From Helopsaltes ochotensis (taxonomy: Eukaryota; Chordata; Aves; Passeriformes; Locustellidae), in contig VXBM01000563.1 of assembly GCA_013400155.1 (NCBI GenBank), positions 338,151-402,150 on the forward strand: DNA of 64,000 nucleotides, read 5' to 3'. Positions 49,163 through 61,500 of this stretch are shown here, in pieces. Both the position numbers and the translations under genes were made by a program. The notes below the pieces were generated by a model. That model ran no database searches. It was not told where the DNA came from and saw only the letters and a program-made list of their open reading frames with translations. The stretch's first letter is position 1. Each line of letters starts with the position of its first letter.

Positions 49163-52100
49163 CTCCAAAATTAAAGCTGGTTCAAGCAGCAGCAGAAGGT
49201 GCCCAGAAAAAGCATTGTGGGTCTGAGTCAGAGGTTTAGCAGACAGCTAATAGAGGAGAACTGCACAAGGCTTTAAGATGTACAGAAGTATTTTGCCTTG
49301 GCTCTCTGATTTCTATCCACTAGTTTAAGAGAGATCTTCACATAGATTATATTTCCCCAGGTTTTCAGCAGGGACATACACCAGAAATAAATTCTTATCT
49401 CATTTGAGAACCCCAGTGTAGCAGCTGGAACCCCAGGAACTCAGAAACTTCACTTTTCTCCTCCACTCTTTACTCTGAAGGTCTTTCTATTACAAATCCC
49501 ATTTCTGTAGAACTGCAAAGACTTGGAGGAAATCCGATGAGAAGAGCTTTTAACAGAAGACTTTCTGTATGTTTTACATTCAGCGAAACAGAAAATCAGA
49601 GTCAATTTAGAAAGAATTTGACTGATTCTGCTTACAATCAAAGCCAAAGCTAGACAGCACAAGCCAGGCACCTGAAAGGCAACCCAATTTTAGAATAATT
49701 TGATTTAAACTTCATAGGACATTTCAAATCTGGGCAGTTTTTTCTTTCCCCGTGTCATACACTGACTCCATCAGGGTCAAACAAATAAAACTTTATTTGA
49801 AAATTCCTTACTTGTCTGCTTCTGTTTGCCTTAGTGTAAAATTGATGTGACAGAGATTTCTGAAAACCCTTTCTTCCTGCAGGGATTAATTCTGGTGGTA
49901 CTGTGTTAGGTTTTTTTTTATAATCTCTGCTGGCTGTGAGAAAGGACGATAACACCTATGGAAATGACCATGCCCTTTGCTTCTGTCAGTTTTCAGTCAA
50001 TATAGAAAGTCAAAAGTACCACAGACTGAAACAGGTGCATGACGGGAGAACTCAATGTCGGATTTTTATTTTCTTTTCAAAACTGCCACATTTCTGCAGT
50101 TTCCTACTTCACGACCACCTTCATTCTTTTAGGCCAAGCAAGAGATGGGAGACTTGGGAGATGAGCAGGGAGTGTACAATAACAAGAATCGATCCCTACC
50201 TCTAGAGCCTGACCTCTGAAGGGGCTATATCCTGAATGCCACTCCCAGCTTTACCCTGAAGCAGTGTTGGAATGCACGTTGCAAGAGGCAGCCGTACATA
50301 TCAGCAAGAAGGGATGCAGAGGCCGGCTCTGCCTGCCTCTACTGGCATGGCCATCCAGAAGGGCTCTAGGCAGTGGCTGGTGGGTTTTCACTCTGCCCAT
50401 GGGTCTCCTTTCTTGACTTGGGTGCATGTGTCTGTTGACCAAATCAATGCCAGCTGAATTGGCTACGATGATTTAACCATGGAAAGCCGGGGAGAAATGT
50501 TAAATTCACTGCACCAATCAGAATCCCTTTTGACCTAACATCAATTTATGGCAGATATAAATACTGAAAAACTCTCAGCATCTTTTATGAATGGAATGAA
50601 TAGTTTTAAGCAAATGTGAGCTGTTCTGCTGAAGTCACTTACCTTTATGAAACACCCATAAACTTCCTGAAGGTTGGCAGCACCAGGACACAACAAGAAG
50701 ACACCAGCAACCTTCATAATAATGATCTCTTTTGAGATACTTTTGAGATAAGCATGAGGCCTATTTTTGAAGAAGCTTTATGTGTACCTATAGTTTAAGA
50801 TTTTTCTTCCTGGTTCAGAGACCACCTATGAGGTACCTAGGGCTGGTATTGCTGGTATTTACCATTTGATAAAGGCAGGTGAAAAATAAACCACAGTAGG
50901 TAACATTTGACCTCTTCTGTTAACAGGTGCAACATGGATGACAGTCTTCAGAGGAAGGTACATGTTGACATCGTATTTCCTAAATTGTATCTCTGAACCT
51001 GGGGGCTGATCCTGTGATTTCTTATATGTAATGTAAAACACTTAAACTTATTCTGCTCCTATGACTTCCACGTGCTTCTTTGGGACTGCCACATCCATGG
51101 CTGGGCAATTTTGCTGTGGTGTTTATGGAAATGGTTAAATTGTTAAGGCTTAAGTTTCTTATGAGAGCAGCCACAAGGGAACATTGTCCATATCAGAGCT
51201 GACATGAAATTTGTTAGTGACAACAGTGTGGACAGGCTTTTGCCATCTGTCAAGAAAGGTATGCTGGTGGGAAGTAACACTTCATTTGCAGCTTCCACGA
51301 CTGTGTATCTTAAATTGCAATGGCTTTGAGGGGGTAAAAAATGAGTGCTGGAACTCTTAATGCATCCAGGTACATCTAAATTTCCCCTGGGGATGGGATG
51401 ACTTAACTGTCATTTCAGGTTTTATATTCTTCCTTTAAATCAGCTATTTCATTTAAATAAAAAGGTTCTATATTCTGGGATGGAAATGCAGCTACTTCAA
51501 GTAGCCCTGCAGCATGTTGATTTATTACTGACTATATACTCCTTCAAGGAGAAGATTCCTTAAGAAGACATTCCACATCCAGCTCCATATTTCTTGCTAC
51601 ATAACATTTTATATTAATCTCACCATATCTGCACCCATGAAATTTGAGAAAAAAAATGGAAAATAAGGTAATTACATATTTGGATAAATACATTTGCAGG
51701 ATTTAATGCTCTGTATTCACATGAATAAACTACTCAACTGTCTGCTATAAGAGATGTTAAAAGTAAAGTTATATATCTGAAAAGGATCTTTTCTGCATAA
51801 ACTAAGAAATGAAAAGTCTCCACTTCTACTTTTACGAAACTGTATCTAAGTGTCAGTAAAACTAAGCTTAGGATGTACCTTAAAACCCCCAATAAATTCT
51901 GAAGGGAAAAACATTTATTTTTGCCGAGAGTAGTTATTTATGTTTGCTTTTGTTGTGATGAAAAAATCACTCCCAGCTGCACTTTTTCTGTTAAAAATTA
52001 AAACTTGAAGGCCATAATGTTATGTACCTTTGTATGACCATGGCTTCCAAAGAGATATGATGCAGTAAAATTGGATGAATTCTCCCAAGGGTGGCTCACA

Positions 52101-55100
52101 CAGCTTTTCACCAAGACTGGTTTTGTGAAGGCACAAACCACACTTTGTAAATTCCAACAAGCACACACAGAGCAAAATTTGTCTTTGTATGGAATGAGTG
52201 CAAGTCCCACACCTGGAGCTCACATCAATTTTTAAGGAAGTGTCTGTGCTAACAGTTCCACTGTTGCTAATGTGCCGTCAAAATCTGATTGAACTGAGCT
52301 CCAACAGTAAACCAGAGACGGACACTGCTGGTGGAGTATGGCTCTCTGAAGAGAAGAAAGGAGAAAGTTTTCTAAGGCTGCATACTTACAAGATCAATGC
52401 TGCTGTGATGGATACGAGGCGGATGCTTTTTCATCTCAAATCGTAAATATATTTTGCTCAAAAAGATACAGCTATGCTGAAGCAAAGGTTGCACAGACTC
52501 ATAAACTTTTACATGGTTTGGCCATCAGGGAAGGACTATGGGCCACAGGATCTTGAATATAAGTTAGATAGAGACTGTTGGGACCAATAAACCTCTAAAT
52601 AAATACCTTAACCTGAACTATGTTAATACTCCCTAATGCCTAAAATTGTTCCACAACAGAATGTATTACCAAAAATCAAGGTACAGACTGGGTACTAACC
52701 ACCTGATTGCTACTTTGTGCAGGGTGGTGCCATTTTTTTGCCTAATACAGCTCAGAACCAGGAGACTGAATTAGAAGGAAAATCCACTAGTACTTCTTGG
52801 ACACCACTTCTTTCCTTTCTTGTTTTGAAGGAAACACTTTTGTGCAAAAGAAGTGAGCAGGGATGGCTGATGGCTGTGGGACTTCTCACACGGGGCAGGC
52901 ACAGGATTCATTGCGGGATCCCATTTTTTCTCTTGGGAGAAACATTACTTAAACAAACTTTAGATTCCTAGCTGCCATTTTAAATTAACAATCTGATTTT
53001 AACTAAATCACTGTTTTCACTTTCACCTGGGGACCTGAGTTTAAAATCATAATATCTCCATGTAAAAGCTGGTTGTTGGAATAAGGCCAGGCTGTTTCTA
53101 AGATAAAATGTTGTTATATCAGTGTGCTAAGATGCAATTTTCTCCTTTTATTGCCTGAACATGAAAAAAATAAAATTAAAAAAGATAAATAAGACACAAA
53201 TTCCAAACAAAATGTGTCTCTAATTGTATATTTCTGTAACAAGATGTATTCCAGCACAGTATATATTGAACCATGGTATTTTAGGGTCAATATTTGATAT
53301 ACTTTATGCATAGTGTTAACAAAATATGATGCACTGAAATAAAAAAGGTTTTTATTGCTGTGAACACAAGACAAATACTGCAAAATGCTGAACAGGGCAG
53401 ACATTATAAATGTTCCATCTATACAGAGCTTTAAAGAATAAAACTTGTCTCTACATGGTGTGACAACCTGGTTTTTAAGATTACTTGATGGTGTCAGTTG
53501 AATCACTGCTACACACAAACTGTCAAGTCTAGCAGACAAGCATGAGTCTGTATCCTTGTTACCTGGCTCCATTTGTTACAGACCATTTAATAATATCCAT
53601 CTCATACATCACTTTTTCCAAATGTGTAGGGGAGGGACTCCCTGTGCTTATGGAAATTCAGAAGGATGTAAAATGGCATCCCTCCCTTTTTGTGCACAGT
53701 TTATATTATTTGCTTTGCATAGTATGGATCCTATTATATCCCTTACAATAAACTGCTTTAATGGGTGTTTTTTTTCCCCAGTTACTTAAAAGGGCACATG
53801 CAGAGCAAGTTAGTACTTCTGTAAAATGAAATGGGTAACTTTAGGAGAGGCTGCTGCTTGTAATTTACTGTTATTTTACAATTCTTAATTTTATAAGGCA
53901 TGTCAGATAATAAATCCTCATTTACATTCATATCCTCCGTCTCTGAATTTGAAGAAGCATCTTAATCTAAACAGTAGTTGAGATGATGATGATGAGTCTT
54001 GGACTTCTGTCCCACTTATCCTCAAGTTTTGATCAGTGTAATTTTGCCACAGCTGAGGAAAGTGCCTTTACTTCCCTCCCATCATTGAGGAAAGTGCCTT
54101 GCCTTCCCTTCCACTGCTAAGTAGGGCAAATGGCAGGAGGTGCTCATCATGTTACAGGTCAGAAGTCATCTGGGTCACTAGCAGGACATTTTGAGGCACT
54201 CTGGCAAACTCTATGGAGCAGAAACTCCAGTAGGAAGGTTTCCAGGTGCCCTAGATTGCAAAAAGTGATTTGGCTCATTTTCAAAAACCACTACATAATT
54301 AAGAAAAATGTGCATTACAAATTGTGGAGGACTTGGATCTCAGAGATTTGGACAGTGAAAATTTAATTTGCCTTTCACGTGCAGCTGAGAGAATTGTTAT
54401 TTGTATGATTAAGAAGCTGAAGGGGTTATTAATTAACTGGATATATCTCTAACCAGATCTTACATGGTGGTATCATGTGGAGCAGAGAGAAGCCTCTCAG
54501 AGCCCTGCACACTATGTAAGTTCATTCCTTTTCATTTGATTTCTGTGGGTGTTTGCTTCCATGAGAGAAAAACACAAGAAATCTTAAAATGACTTAGTGA
54601 TCTGACTTAACATCAGAGCAGTTCTTTTTATGCAGGACATCATTCTCCCTCTCTTTGCCTTCAGAGGAAACACTGGACCATGTCCTCCTGACAAGGAGCA
54701 GCAGATACTCCAGACACGGCACTGACATGAGCTGTGCCCAAAGAGATGGTCCTGTGGATTTCACAGACATCTCCCATCCACAGCTTTCTGTCCCATCTGG
54801 GCCTGGATATTTATTGTATCCTAGCCAGAACCTTGACAGAAAGAGAAGCAGTTCCACTGACACAGCAGATGAGAAGATCCTCCTGAAATGTTTTAGCAGA
54901 ACTCCTCATGTCAAAAAGAGCCAGAAATGGTGGATGCACTTTTCTGAACACAAACACACATTTCCTGACAGACTAGGGGTGCCTTGCTGGACAGGTTGCA
55001 GAAAAACGCTCCTGCTGAAGCACTACCTCTCCAGCAGCTGCCACAAATCCTTAACTGCAGACAGAGTAAAGAACATCCTGCTGAATACAATCACACAAGG

Positions 55101-55380
55101 CACAAAGGAGGGTTGGTAGTAGTCTGAATGCTTAGACTAAAAAAATGGGGTAAAATGACGTACCGTAGTTCAGCTCTCAACACGGACAAACTGCAAAATG
55201 TAGGTAGCATGAACTCACCAACCCGTGTGCAGTTTTTGTGAAGCTCAGAGGTCATTAGCTGAATCAGTGTTCCCTGCCAAGGCCAGTCAGACTGTGTAAG
55301 GTATGTGGGACTTATCCTAACCTGCTGTGCCCAAATTCTGAGCCAGGCCTGGAGATGAAGGGCAGGAGTTCTGCATGCCA
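49163..55380. other. Intronic stretch, nothing firmly recognised
   Basis: AT-rich unique-looking DNA. It contains a GAT repeat near 53982-53995, a 32-base imperfect tandem pair at 54054-54117, and two fairly long open frames (53114-53572 on -, 54655-55119 on +) without known domains. Confidence 0.5.
54054..54117. repeat. Imperfect 32-base tandem duplication
   Basis: TGAGGAAAGTGCCTT begins both copies (54054 and 54086). The copies then differ at a few bases, so the duplication is not very recent. Confidence 0.85.
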
Positions 55381-56462
55381 CATACAGAATCACAAAATCA
55401 CTTGGTTGGAAGAGACCTTCAAGATCATTGAGTCCAACCCATGCCCTAACACCTCAACTAAACCATGGCACCAAGTGTCACATCCAGTCCTTTTTTAAAC
55501 ACATCCAGGGATGGTGACTCCACCACCTCCCTGGGCAGGCCATTCCAGTACTTTATCACTCTTTCCATAAAAAACCTTTTCCTAATATCCAACCTATATT
55601 TCCCTTGGTGCAGCTGAAGACTGTGTCCTCTTGTTCTGTCAGTTGCTGCTTGGAGAAAGAGACCAACCCCACCTGGCTACATCCACCTTTCAGGAAGTTG
55701 TAGAGTGACAAACTCACCCGAGTCTCCTTTTCTCCAGGCTAAACAACCCCAGCTCCCTCAGTTTTCCTCACAGAGTTTGTGTTCCAAGCCCCTCACCAGC
55801 CTCGGTGCCTCCTTCGGACTTGCTCAAGCATCTCAACATCCTTCCTAAACTGAGGGACAGAGCTGCACACAGCACTCAGTGTCCTTCCTAAACTGAGGGA
55901 CAGAGCTGCACACAGCACTCGAGGTGCAGCCTCATCACTACCAAGTACAGGGGCAGAATGACCTCCCTGCTCCTGCTGGCCACATCATTCCTGATCCAGA
56001 CCAGGAGCCATTGGCTGCCTTGGCCACCTGGGCACACCCTGGCTCATGCTCAGCTGCTACCACCAGAACCCCCAGGTCCCTTTCTGCCTGGGCACTGTCC
56101 AGCCACACCATCCACAGCCTAGACCATTGCAGGGGTTTTTGTGGCCAAAGTGCAGGACTTGGCCTTGGACTTATTAAACTTCATCTTATTGGACTCTGCC
56201 CATCCATCCAACCGTTCCAGGTCTCTCTGCAGGGTCCTCCTACTTTCCAACAGATTGACACATGCTCCCACCTTAGTGTTGTGTGCAAATTCACTAATGA
56301 AAGACTCAATACCCTCATCCATGTAATCAATAAAGATACTGAACAGAACTGGCCCAGCACAGAGCTCTGAGGGACACCACTGGTGCCTGGCTGCCAGGTG
56401 GATGCAGCACTGTTCACCACCACCCTCTGGCATGGCCATCCAGCCAGTTCTTAACCCAGCAA
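55381..56462 (-). mobile_element. CR1 LINE fragment with reverse transcriptase C-terminus and full 3' end
   Basis: The longest complete-tailed CR1 in the window. On the minus strand, within the open frame 56119-56568, the reverse transcriptase pieces are GPVLFSIFIDYMDEGIES, FAHNTKVG (where an active copy has FADD) and LQRDLERLDGWAESNKMKF. The 3' UTR follows and the tail ends near 55381. The catalytic box is mutated and part of the region upstream of it is out of frame, so it cannot move itself. A 43-base tandem duplication lies inside (55839-55920). The copy is 5'-truncated near 56462. It has the same orientation as ADARB2. Confidence 0.94.
55839..55920. repeat. 43-base tandem duplication inside the CR1 copy
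   Basis: TCCTTCCTAAACTGAGGGAC starts at 55839 and again at 55882. The copies agree over at least 39 bases, including GAGCTGCACACAGCACTC. A normal CR1 has one copy, so the duplication arose in this element or in its source. Confidence 0.95.
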
Positions 56463-57802
56463 AGAGTGAGAAACTCTGGCACGAAACTGAGTAGCTGAAA
56501 ATCTCCCACCTGGGCACAGAAGTAATCTGTAGCAGACAAGAGCTTGAAGGAGTTGTGAATTCCTTCAAAAGAATTGAAATGATATGTGCTGATTCTTATT
56601 TCATCTCCTGGAACATCGGGGGAATAAAAATTGGCTACATCAACAGCACTCTTGAAAATCATTAACCAGAAAATCTCCTTAAAGGAAAGTCTACTGATTT
56701 TCCATGGAGTAAACTCTTGATAGTATTATGAAACTATAAAACACTTTGTTCCTCTGCTCATGTCTTTCCAAGTCTTACTCAGACAGGCACCTTTAAAAAC
56801 AGAAATATAAATCATTATAATCAAAGTAGGGAGTAATATTATATTTTAATAGTAAAATAATATCAAGACTGCAATAAATTATAAGAAACAGCATTAGAAA
56901 ACCTATCTAAGATGTTGAATTATTATCTGAGGTGAAGTTATAGAGTTATAAGTTCATAAATAATTACGAAGCTTCTGTTGGTAACATAAGTAATGTTTAA
57001 ACTGTAGGGTTTAAACTCTATTTTTACTGAGCTTCAAAAGCCTAAAAAGGTTAAAAACTTAAAAAGAGGAAGGGCAGAAGGGAGAGGGCACAGCCTCAGA
57101 TAAAGCAGCTGTTATCATCCACAGGCTGTGTGGGGAATGGCAGAGTCCCCCACATTTGAAATAACAATTAAAATAGCACCAAGCAAAAGTTGCATACCCC
57201 GAGCCATTGATAATACTATCTCTAAACAAATCAACCCAGGAAGCCTCTGGATTCTAGAATATCTGGTAAAACAAAAATGAAAATGAACTTGCATTGGAAA
57301 ACAAGCTCCCATTTCCCTTTGCAAATGACCCCAAAGAATGTGACCTGCGATGGATGTGGTAATTCACACTCGCTAAGGTAGAAATGGCACCTCCTTGAAG
57401 TGTCTGATGAAAACTTAATGTTACCTCTGAAGTCCTAACCATGAGAAAAGGCCAAGCATGACCCAAGTGTTGCACTCCTGTAAGATGATGTTGCTGGGTT
57501 AAAAGAGCGTGTGCTGCAAATACCAGCTGGTCCCTGCAGGATCCTGCTCCACCTGAGAGGATGATCCATCACCTTGCTCGTTCTCTAATGCTGAAATACT
57601 TGGCGGGAGAACCCTGCCAGTGAAGACTGAGGCTGGTAAGGCCACCTTTAACTTGAGTCTACCTGAATTTTGTTTCCATCTGTCTCGAGGGACATTGCAA
57701 AGTGCCACAGCAAAGGATGAAGCCTTCCTTGCTCCACTCCCACGTGCCACCAAAGGATGGCTCTCCTCTCCTGCCTTCTGCTCAGCCCTGATGACTCTGA
57801 GA

Positions 57803-57842
57803 CTGGGAGAGCTAAAAAATATACCTGGGAGAGCTAAAAAAT
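57803..57842. repeat. 22-base tandem pair
   Basis: CTGGGAGAGCTAAAAAAT at 57803 recurs at 57825 with a 22-base period. Confidence 0.92.
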
Positions 57843-58006
57843 TCCTGTGAGGCCATATCAGGGTATCAGCACCATGTTTTGCTAATAAGGTCCAGATAAA
57901 CTATGCCTATAGCTTGCTGAGCTGCTTGAGCTGATAATTGATTGCAAATGAGTATCTGAATAGCAAATATACTGTACTACTGAACACAGATTTGTTGGTT
58001 TTATTT

Positions 58007-58038
58007 AAAAAAAAAAAAAAAAAAAAGAGAGAGAGAGA
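58007..58038. repeat. Poly-A plus GA simple repeat
   Basis: 20 A (58007-58026) followed by about six GA units. No mobile element is recognised immediately upstream, so I call it simple repeat and not a retrotransposon tail. Confidence 0.93.
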
Positions 58039-58503
58039 AAGGAGGGCTGATAAAGGAAAAGGGCTTCCCCTGGCTGGAGAATGGAGACTTAGCTCAGACT
58101 GGTGCCTCCACAAGACGGCAAACCTCATTTCTACAAAGACTTTGTTACTTCATATCCACAATGGTTTTAACAAGGTGTTTCAGAAGATGATGGATGAATG
58201 TGTTAGTCTGCTCAACTAATGGCGAAACTGCCTTGGCTCCCACGTAAGAAGTTACATGATGCTCTGTGTGTGTTTGTACGTCTGTCTATTGATCAATGTC
58301 TATAAAAACATTGTTTAATGCAAGAGAATAATAAATAAGAGAATAAATAAGAGAATTTCATCCCCTGGGTAAGCAGGTAGGATTAACCCCACAGTAATTA
58401 CAGCCCATGTAAGCCTGAGAGAAATTATATGTCCTGCTGAAGGTTGCCCTTTCCCCTTTTGGTAGTAAATAGTTTGAATCTATGGATGATGGAAGTTGTG
58501 TAA

Positions 58504-58574
58504 GGATCATCAGTCTATCAAAACCTCTTCTAAATCTCCATCATTTAGAAGCAGTTTTGATAGACTGATGATCC
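58504..58574. ncRNA. Near-perfect 71-base hairpin, candidate microRNA-like precursor or small palindromic element
   Basis: Two 32-base arms (58504-58535 and 58543-58574) are complementary except for two adjacent positions (58525-58526 against 58552-58553), around a 7-base spacer CTCCATC. The outer paired block is 21 bases (begins GGATCATCAGTCTATCAAAA), the inner one 9 bases (CTTCTAAAT). Stem length is near that of microRNA precursors. Both strands would fold; ADARB2 transcription would produce the minus-strand version. Alternatives are a MITE remnant (no matching TA target duplication is evident at the edges) or a template-switch palindrome. Expression is not shown. Confidence 0.4.
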
Positions 58575-61500
58575 ACCAGAATTTTGAATATTCAACCATG
58601 CATCCATGGATGCAGACTAGAAAAGTTTTTATTCTGGAAGCAAAAATCTACACTTTCCAGCTTCTCAAAGTCAGTTGATTTTCCCCCTAAGAGGGAAATA
58701 ATTTTTAGGGAAACTTTGGTTTAGGTTAGATTTAGAAAAGGCTGGACAGACTTTGAATCAGATTGTTAAAAGTTAGTGACCTTGATCTGTGCCCTCAGAT
58801 GTTCTGAAAGAGGAGAGAGAGTTCATCTCCTGATAAGCGGTCTTTTTAAAAATAAACACTCTGAGCAATGAGGAAGTTACTGTTGCATTTAAATTACCTA
58901 TTTATTTAAAGTAACCTTCAAGACCTGATATTTACTTTTGCTTGAATATAATTTATCATGAGAAAGAAAGTTGCATGGTTAGTGAGAATACATGGACATT
59001 TAGCTATTTTTCCTATTTATTAGTGTAAATATTTTTATTATCATCTGTTTTGTTGACTAGCAGCTTGCCATGAAGAAAGAAGCCACAGAGTATTTTATTA
59101 TGCAAAAAGACAAGAAAGCTTGCACTGAATTTCTGACTTCAAATACATATTTTGTCAATAACCCAGACAGCATTTTATCTTTGCAGAGCTGATCATTATC
59201 TACTGAAAAAAAACCCTCCTTAAATAAACTAAAAACTGAATATAACTATTTTTCCCTCAGCCAGCCATGAGCCTTTGCAACATTCCTTGCAATTAATGAT
59301 GATACCACTCAGCAGTGACTCACAGGGATTGCCTCGGTATTTGCGAAGGGATTGTATTTTCCTAAAGTTGCAATGGAAGTACTCTGTGCCTAGGCAGGAA
59401 GCTTCCCACTGGAGCACCACCAGGTGCTGGACACCTGTTGTCTTGCTTTTTAATCACAAGTTCATTAAAAGGGTGTCGGTACAAAAATGAGAGGGGCTGC
59501 AGGGGGCAGAGAGTGGTGCCAGGATGGAAGTGTGGGCACCAGCCATGGGAGGAACACAGCCAGATTTTCCAAGTCCTTTATCACACTTGAAAATTACTAA
59601 AGAATCTTTCTGTTAATTCAAGAGCCTGATACTCTCTCCCCTGCCCAAGATCATGCTGTGAGAGGTTTGGCAGCCCTGACACTGCTGGAATCGCTGAAAA
59701 AAATGTAACATTTGTTTCTGGGGCACTTAGGAGCCAGGGCTGGGCCTGCTCCCTGTGGGGTTTGAGAGGAGACTTCCCCAAGCAGGTTGATGCCAGTGGT
59801 GACTGACTGCATGTTGGCATTTGGGGTGAGAGAGAACAGGCAGAGTTTACATGCCATCAGTGCTGTTGCAGGCAATCTGCATCAGCAGCCTCTACTTTTT
59901 ATCTCACATGGTGATTCTCCAGATATACACATTTTCAGTTGATGTTCCTCAGATTTTGGTTGGGTAAAGAAAAGCAGGAAGGGCTTGAATATCTCCTCCT
60001 GTGTTTCTTGGTTCTCTTCAGCGTTCAGCATTCCTCCTAAACCAAAAGTAACGCCTTTGCAGACAGTAAGCACAGTCCTTGCTCCAGTCATTTCTTCTGT
60101 CCACTCGAAATGTAAAAAAGTCTGGGGACTCAGGGCAGCATCTGCACCAGTTTCTAGAAGTACATTTGATTCCTCAACTAGTCTAGCAGACAGCAGCAGA
60201 CAGCAAATAACACTCAGGGTTGTCTCTCATCAGTGGCTGCCAGGAGAGGGAGAGGAGAAGGTTGGTGACGACACTGACACTGGCAGCAGATGATCTGAGT
60301 TTGGGCCACAGTAACCTTATAACAGGAACTCGTGTGTAAACATGGAACCTTGAATAATTTCTGGAAAATTCCCAATCTACTTAGAAGTCAGATTCTTTAG
60401 ATCTTAAAATGTGCAGTCTGGAATAAGGTTTGAGATGGTCTTCAGGAAGGACCAAATCCATTTTCCTCAACCTAAGCTTTTTTGCTTTTGCAATGATTAA
60501 AAGCACTCCCATTTTACATCTCTAACTTCTGCCTGAACCACAGCACTTAGTTCTCCTCAAAAAACCCGTGTTATCTGTGTTTTCCCTTTTCCTCTTTGTT
60601 CGAAATTCTCCAATGGCCTCTGTCTTTTAAAGTCTTTGACATAAATGGTGTCCACTTATTAGAGAGGCTGTAGAAGTTCTAGGTTAGCATGACTTTAGTT
60701 TATATCGAAGCTGAAACTCTTCTTGAAATAATTTCCTGAAGGGGTCCTTCCCCTTGTTTTTCATCCTGTAGAGGGAAGAGCTGCACCACATGATTTTCAC
60801 AGGTACAATTTATTTACAAGCAAATCCACGTCCTGCTTATCCATACAGCCAGCTGACAGATGCTTGTTAGCAGGTGAAAAGAAGGCTACTTGTTAAAGTG
60901 CAGCTGCTTCCATATTTTTTTGCCAGCTGCATATCAGACACCACCTGGCAGGAATTTATTCATTAGATATTACTTTAAAAAAAAGCAATGAAATGCATTT
61001 AAAATGTTAATTTGGAATGTTTTAAGGACTAGGTCATTGATGAGGAAATACAATGCTAATTTGCTGTGACTGGTATTGCTAGTGGCTATAATATTTGATT
61101 ACTTTTCTAGGTTTGCAAATGAAAAAGCCATTGTCATTCTGAAACAATAAAATAGCAACAGTCCTTTCCCATATTTATTAGTAAATAAAAGACATGGTGG
61201 ATTCTAGGTCACAGAGATACAGCTAAACTCAGGCTTTTGACGAAAAGTTAAGCTCCTGTTGATAGCTGGAGAAAACCCCTATACTCATTGCATTAACATT
61301 TTATCTCACCATAATGGGACAATCTGAAGATCTCTTAAGGGAATTGCTCACAATGCCTTCATTTTACCTTCCTGGGGTTGTATTTTTTAATGAGGCTTCT
61401 GGTCCTTCCTCAGTTTATTGTAAGTAAAAGAAAGGTATTGTAGCATAACCATAAGGAAATTTCATCCAAGTTATAACACCCAATCATGGAGAATTATTCA

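Larger units (their letters stand above)
56463..58503. other. Intronic stretch with simple repeats
   Basis: AT-rich. It contains a 22-base tandem pair at 57803-57842 (CTGGGAGAGCTAAAAAAT in each), a run of 20 A followed by GA repeats at 58007-58038, and a 12-base tandem pair ATAAATAAGAGA at 58331-58354. No gene is recognised. Confidence 0.55.

Noticed and set aside
53114..53572. 152-codon minus-strand frame with hydrophobic segments
   Set aside because: AT-rich low-complexity translation (Phe, Leu, Tyr, Ser), no domain, no neighbour exon; likely chance.
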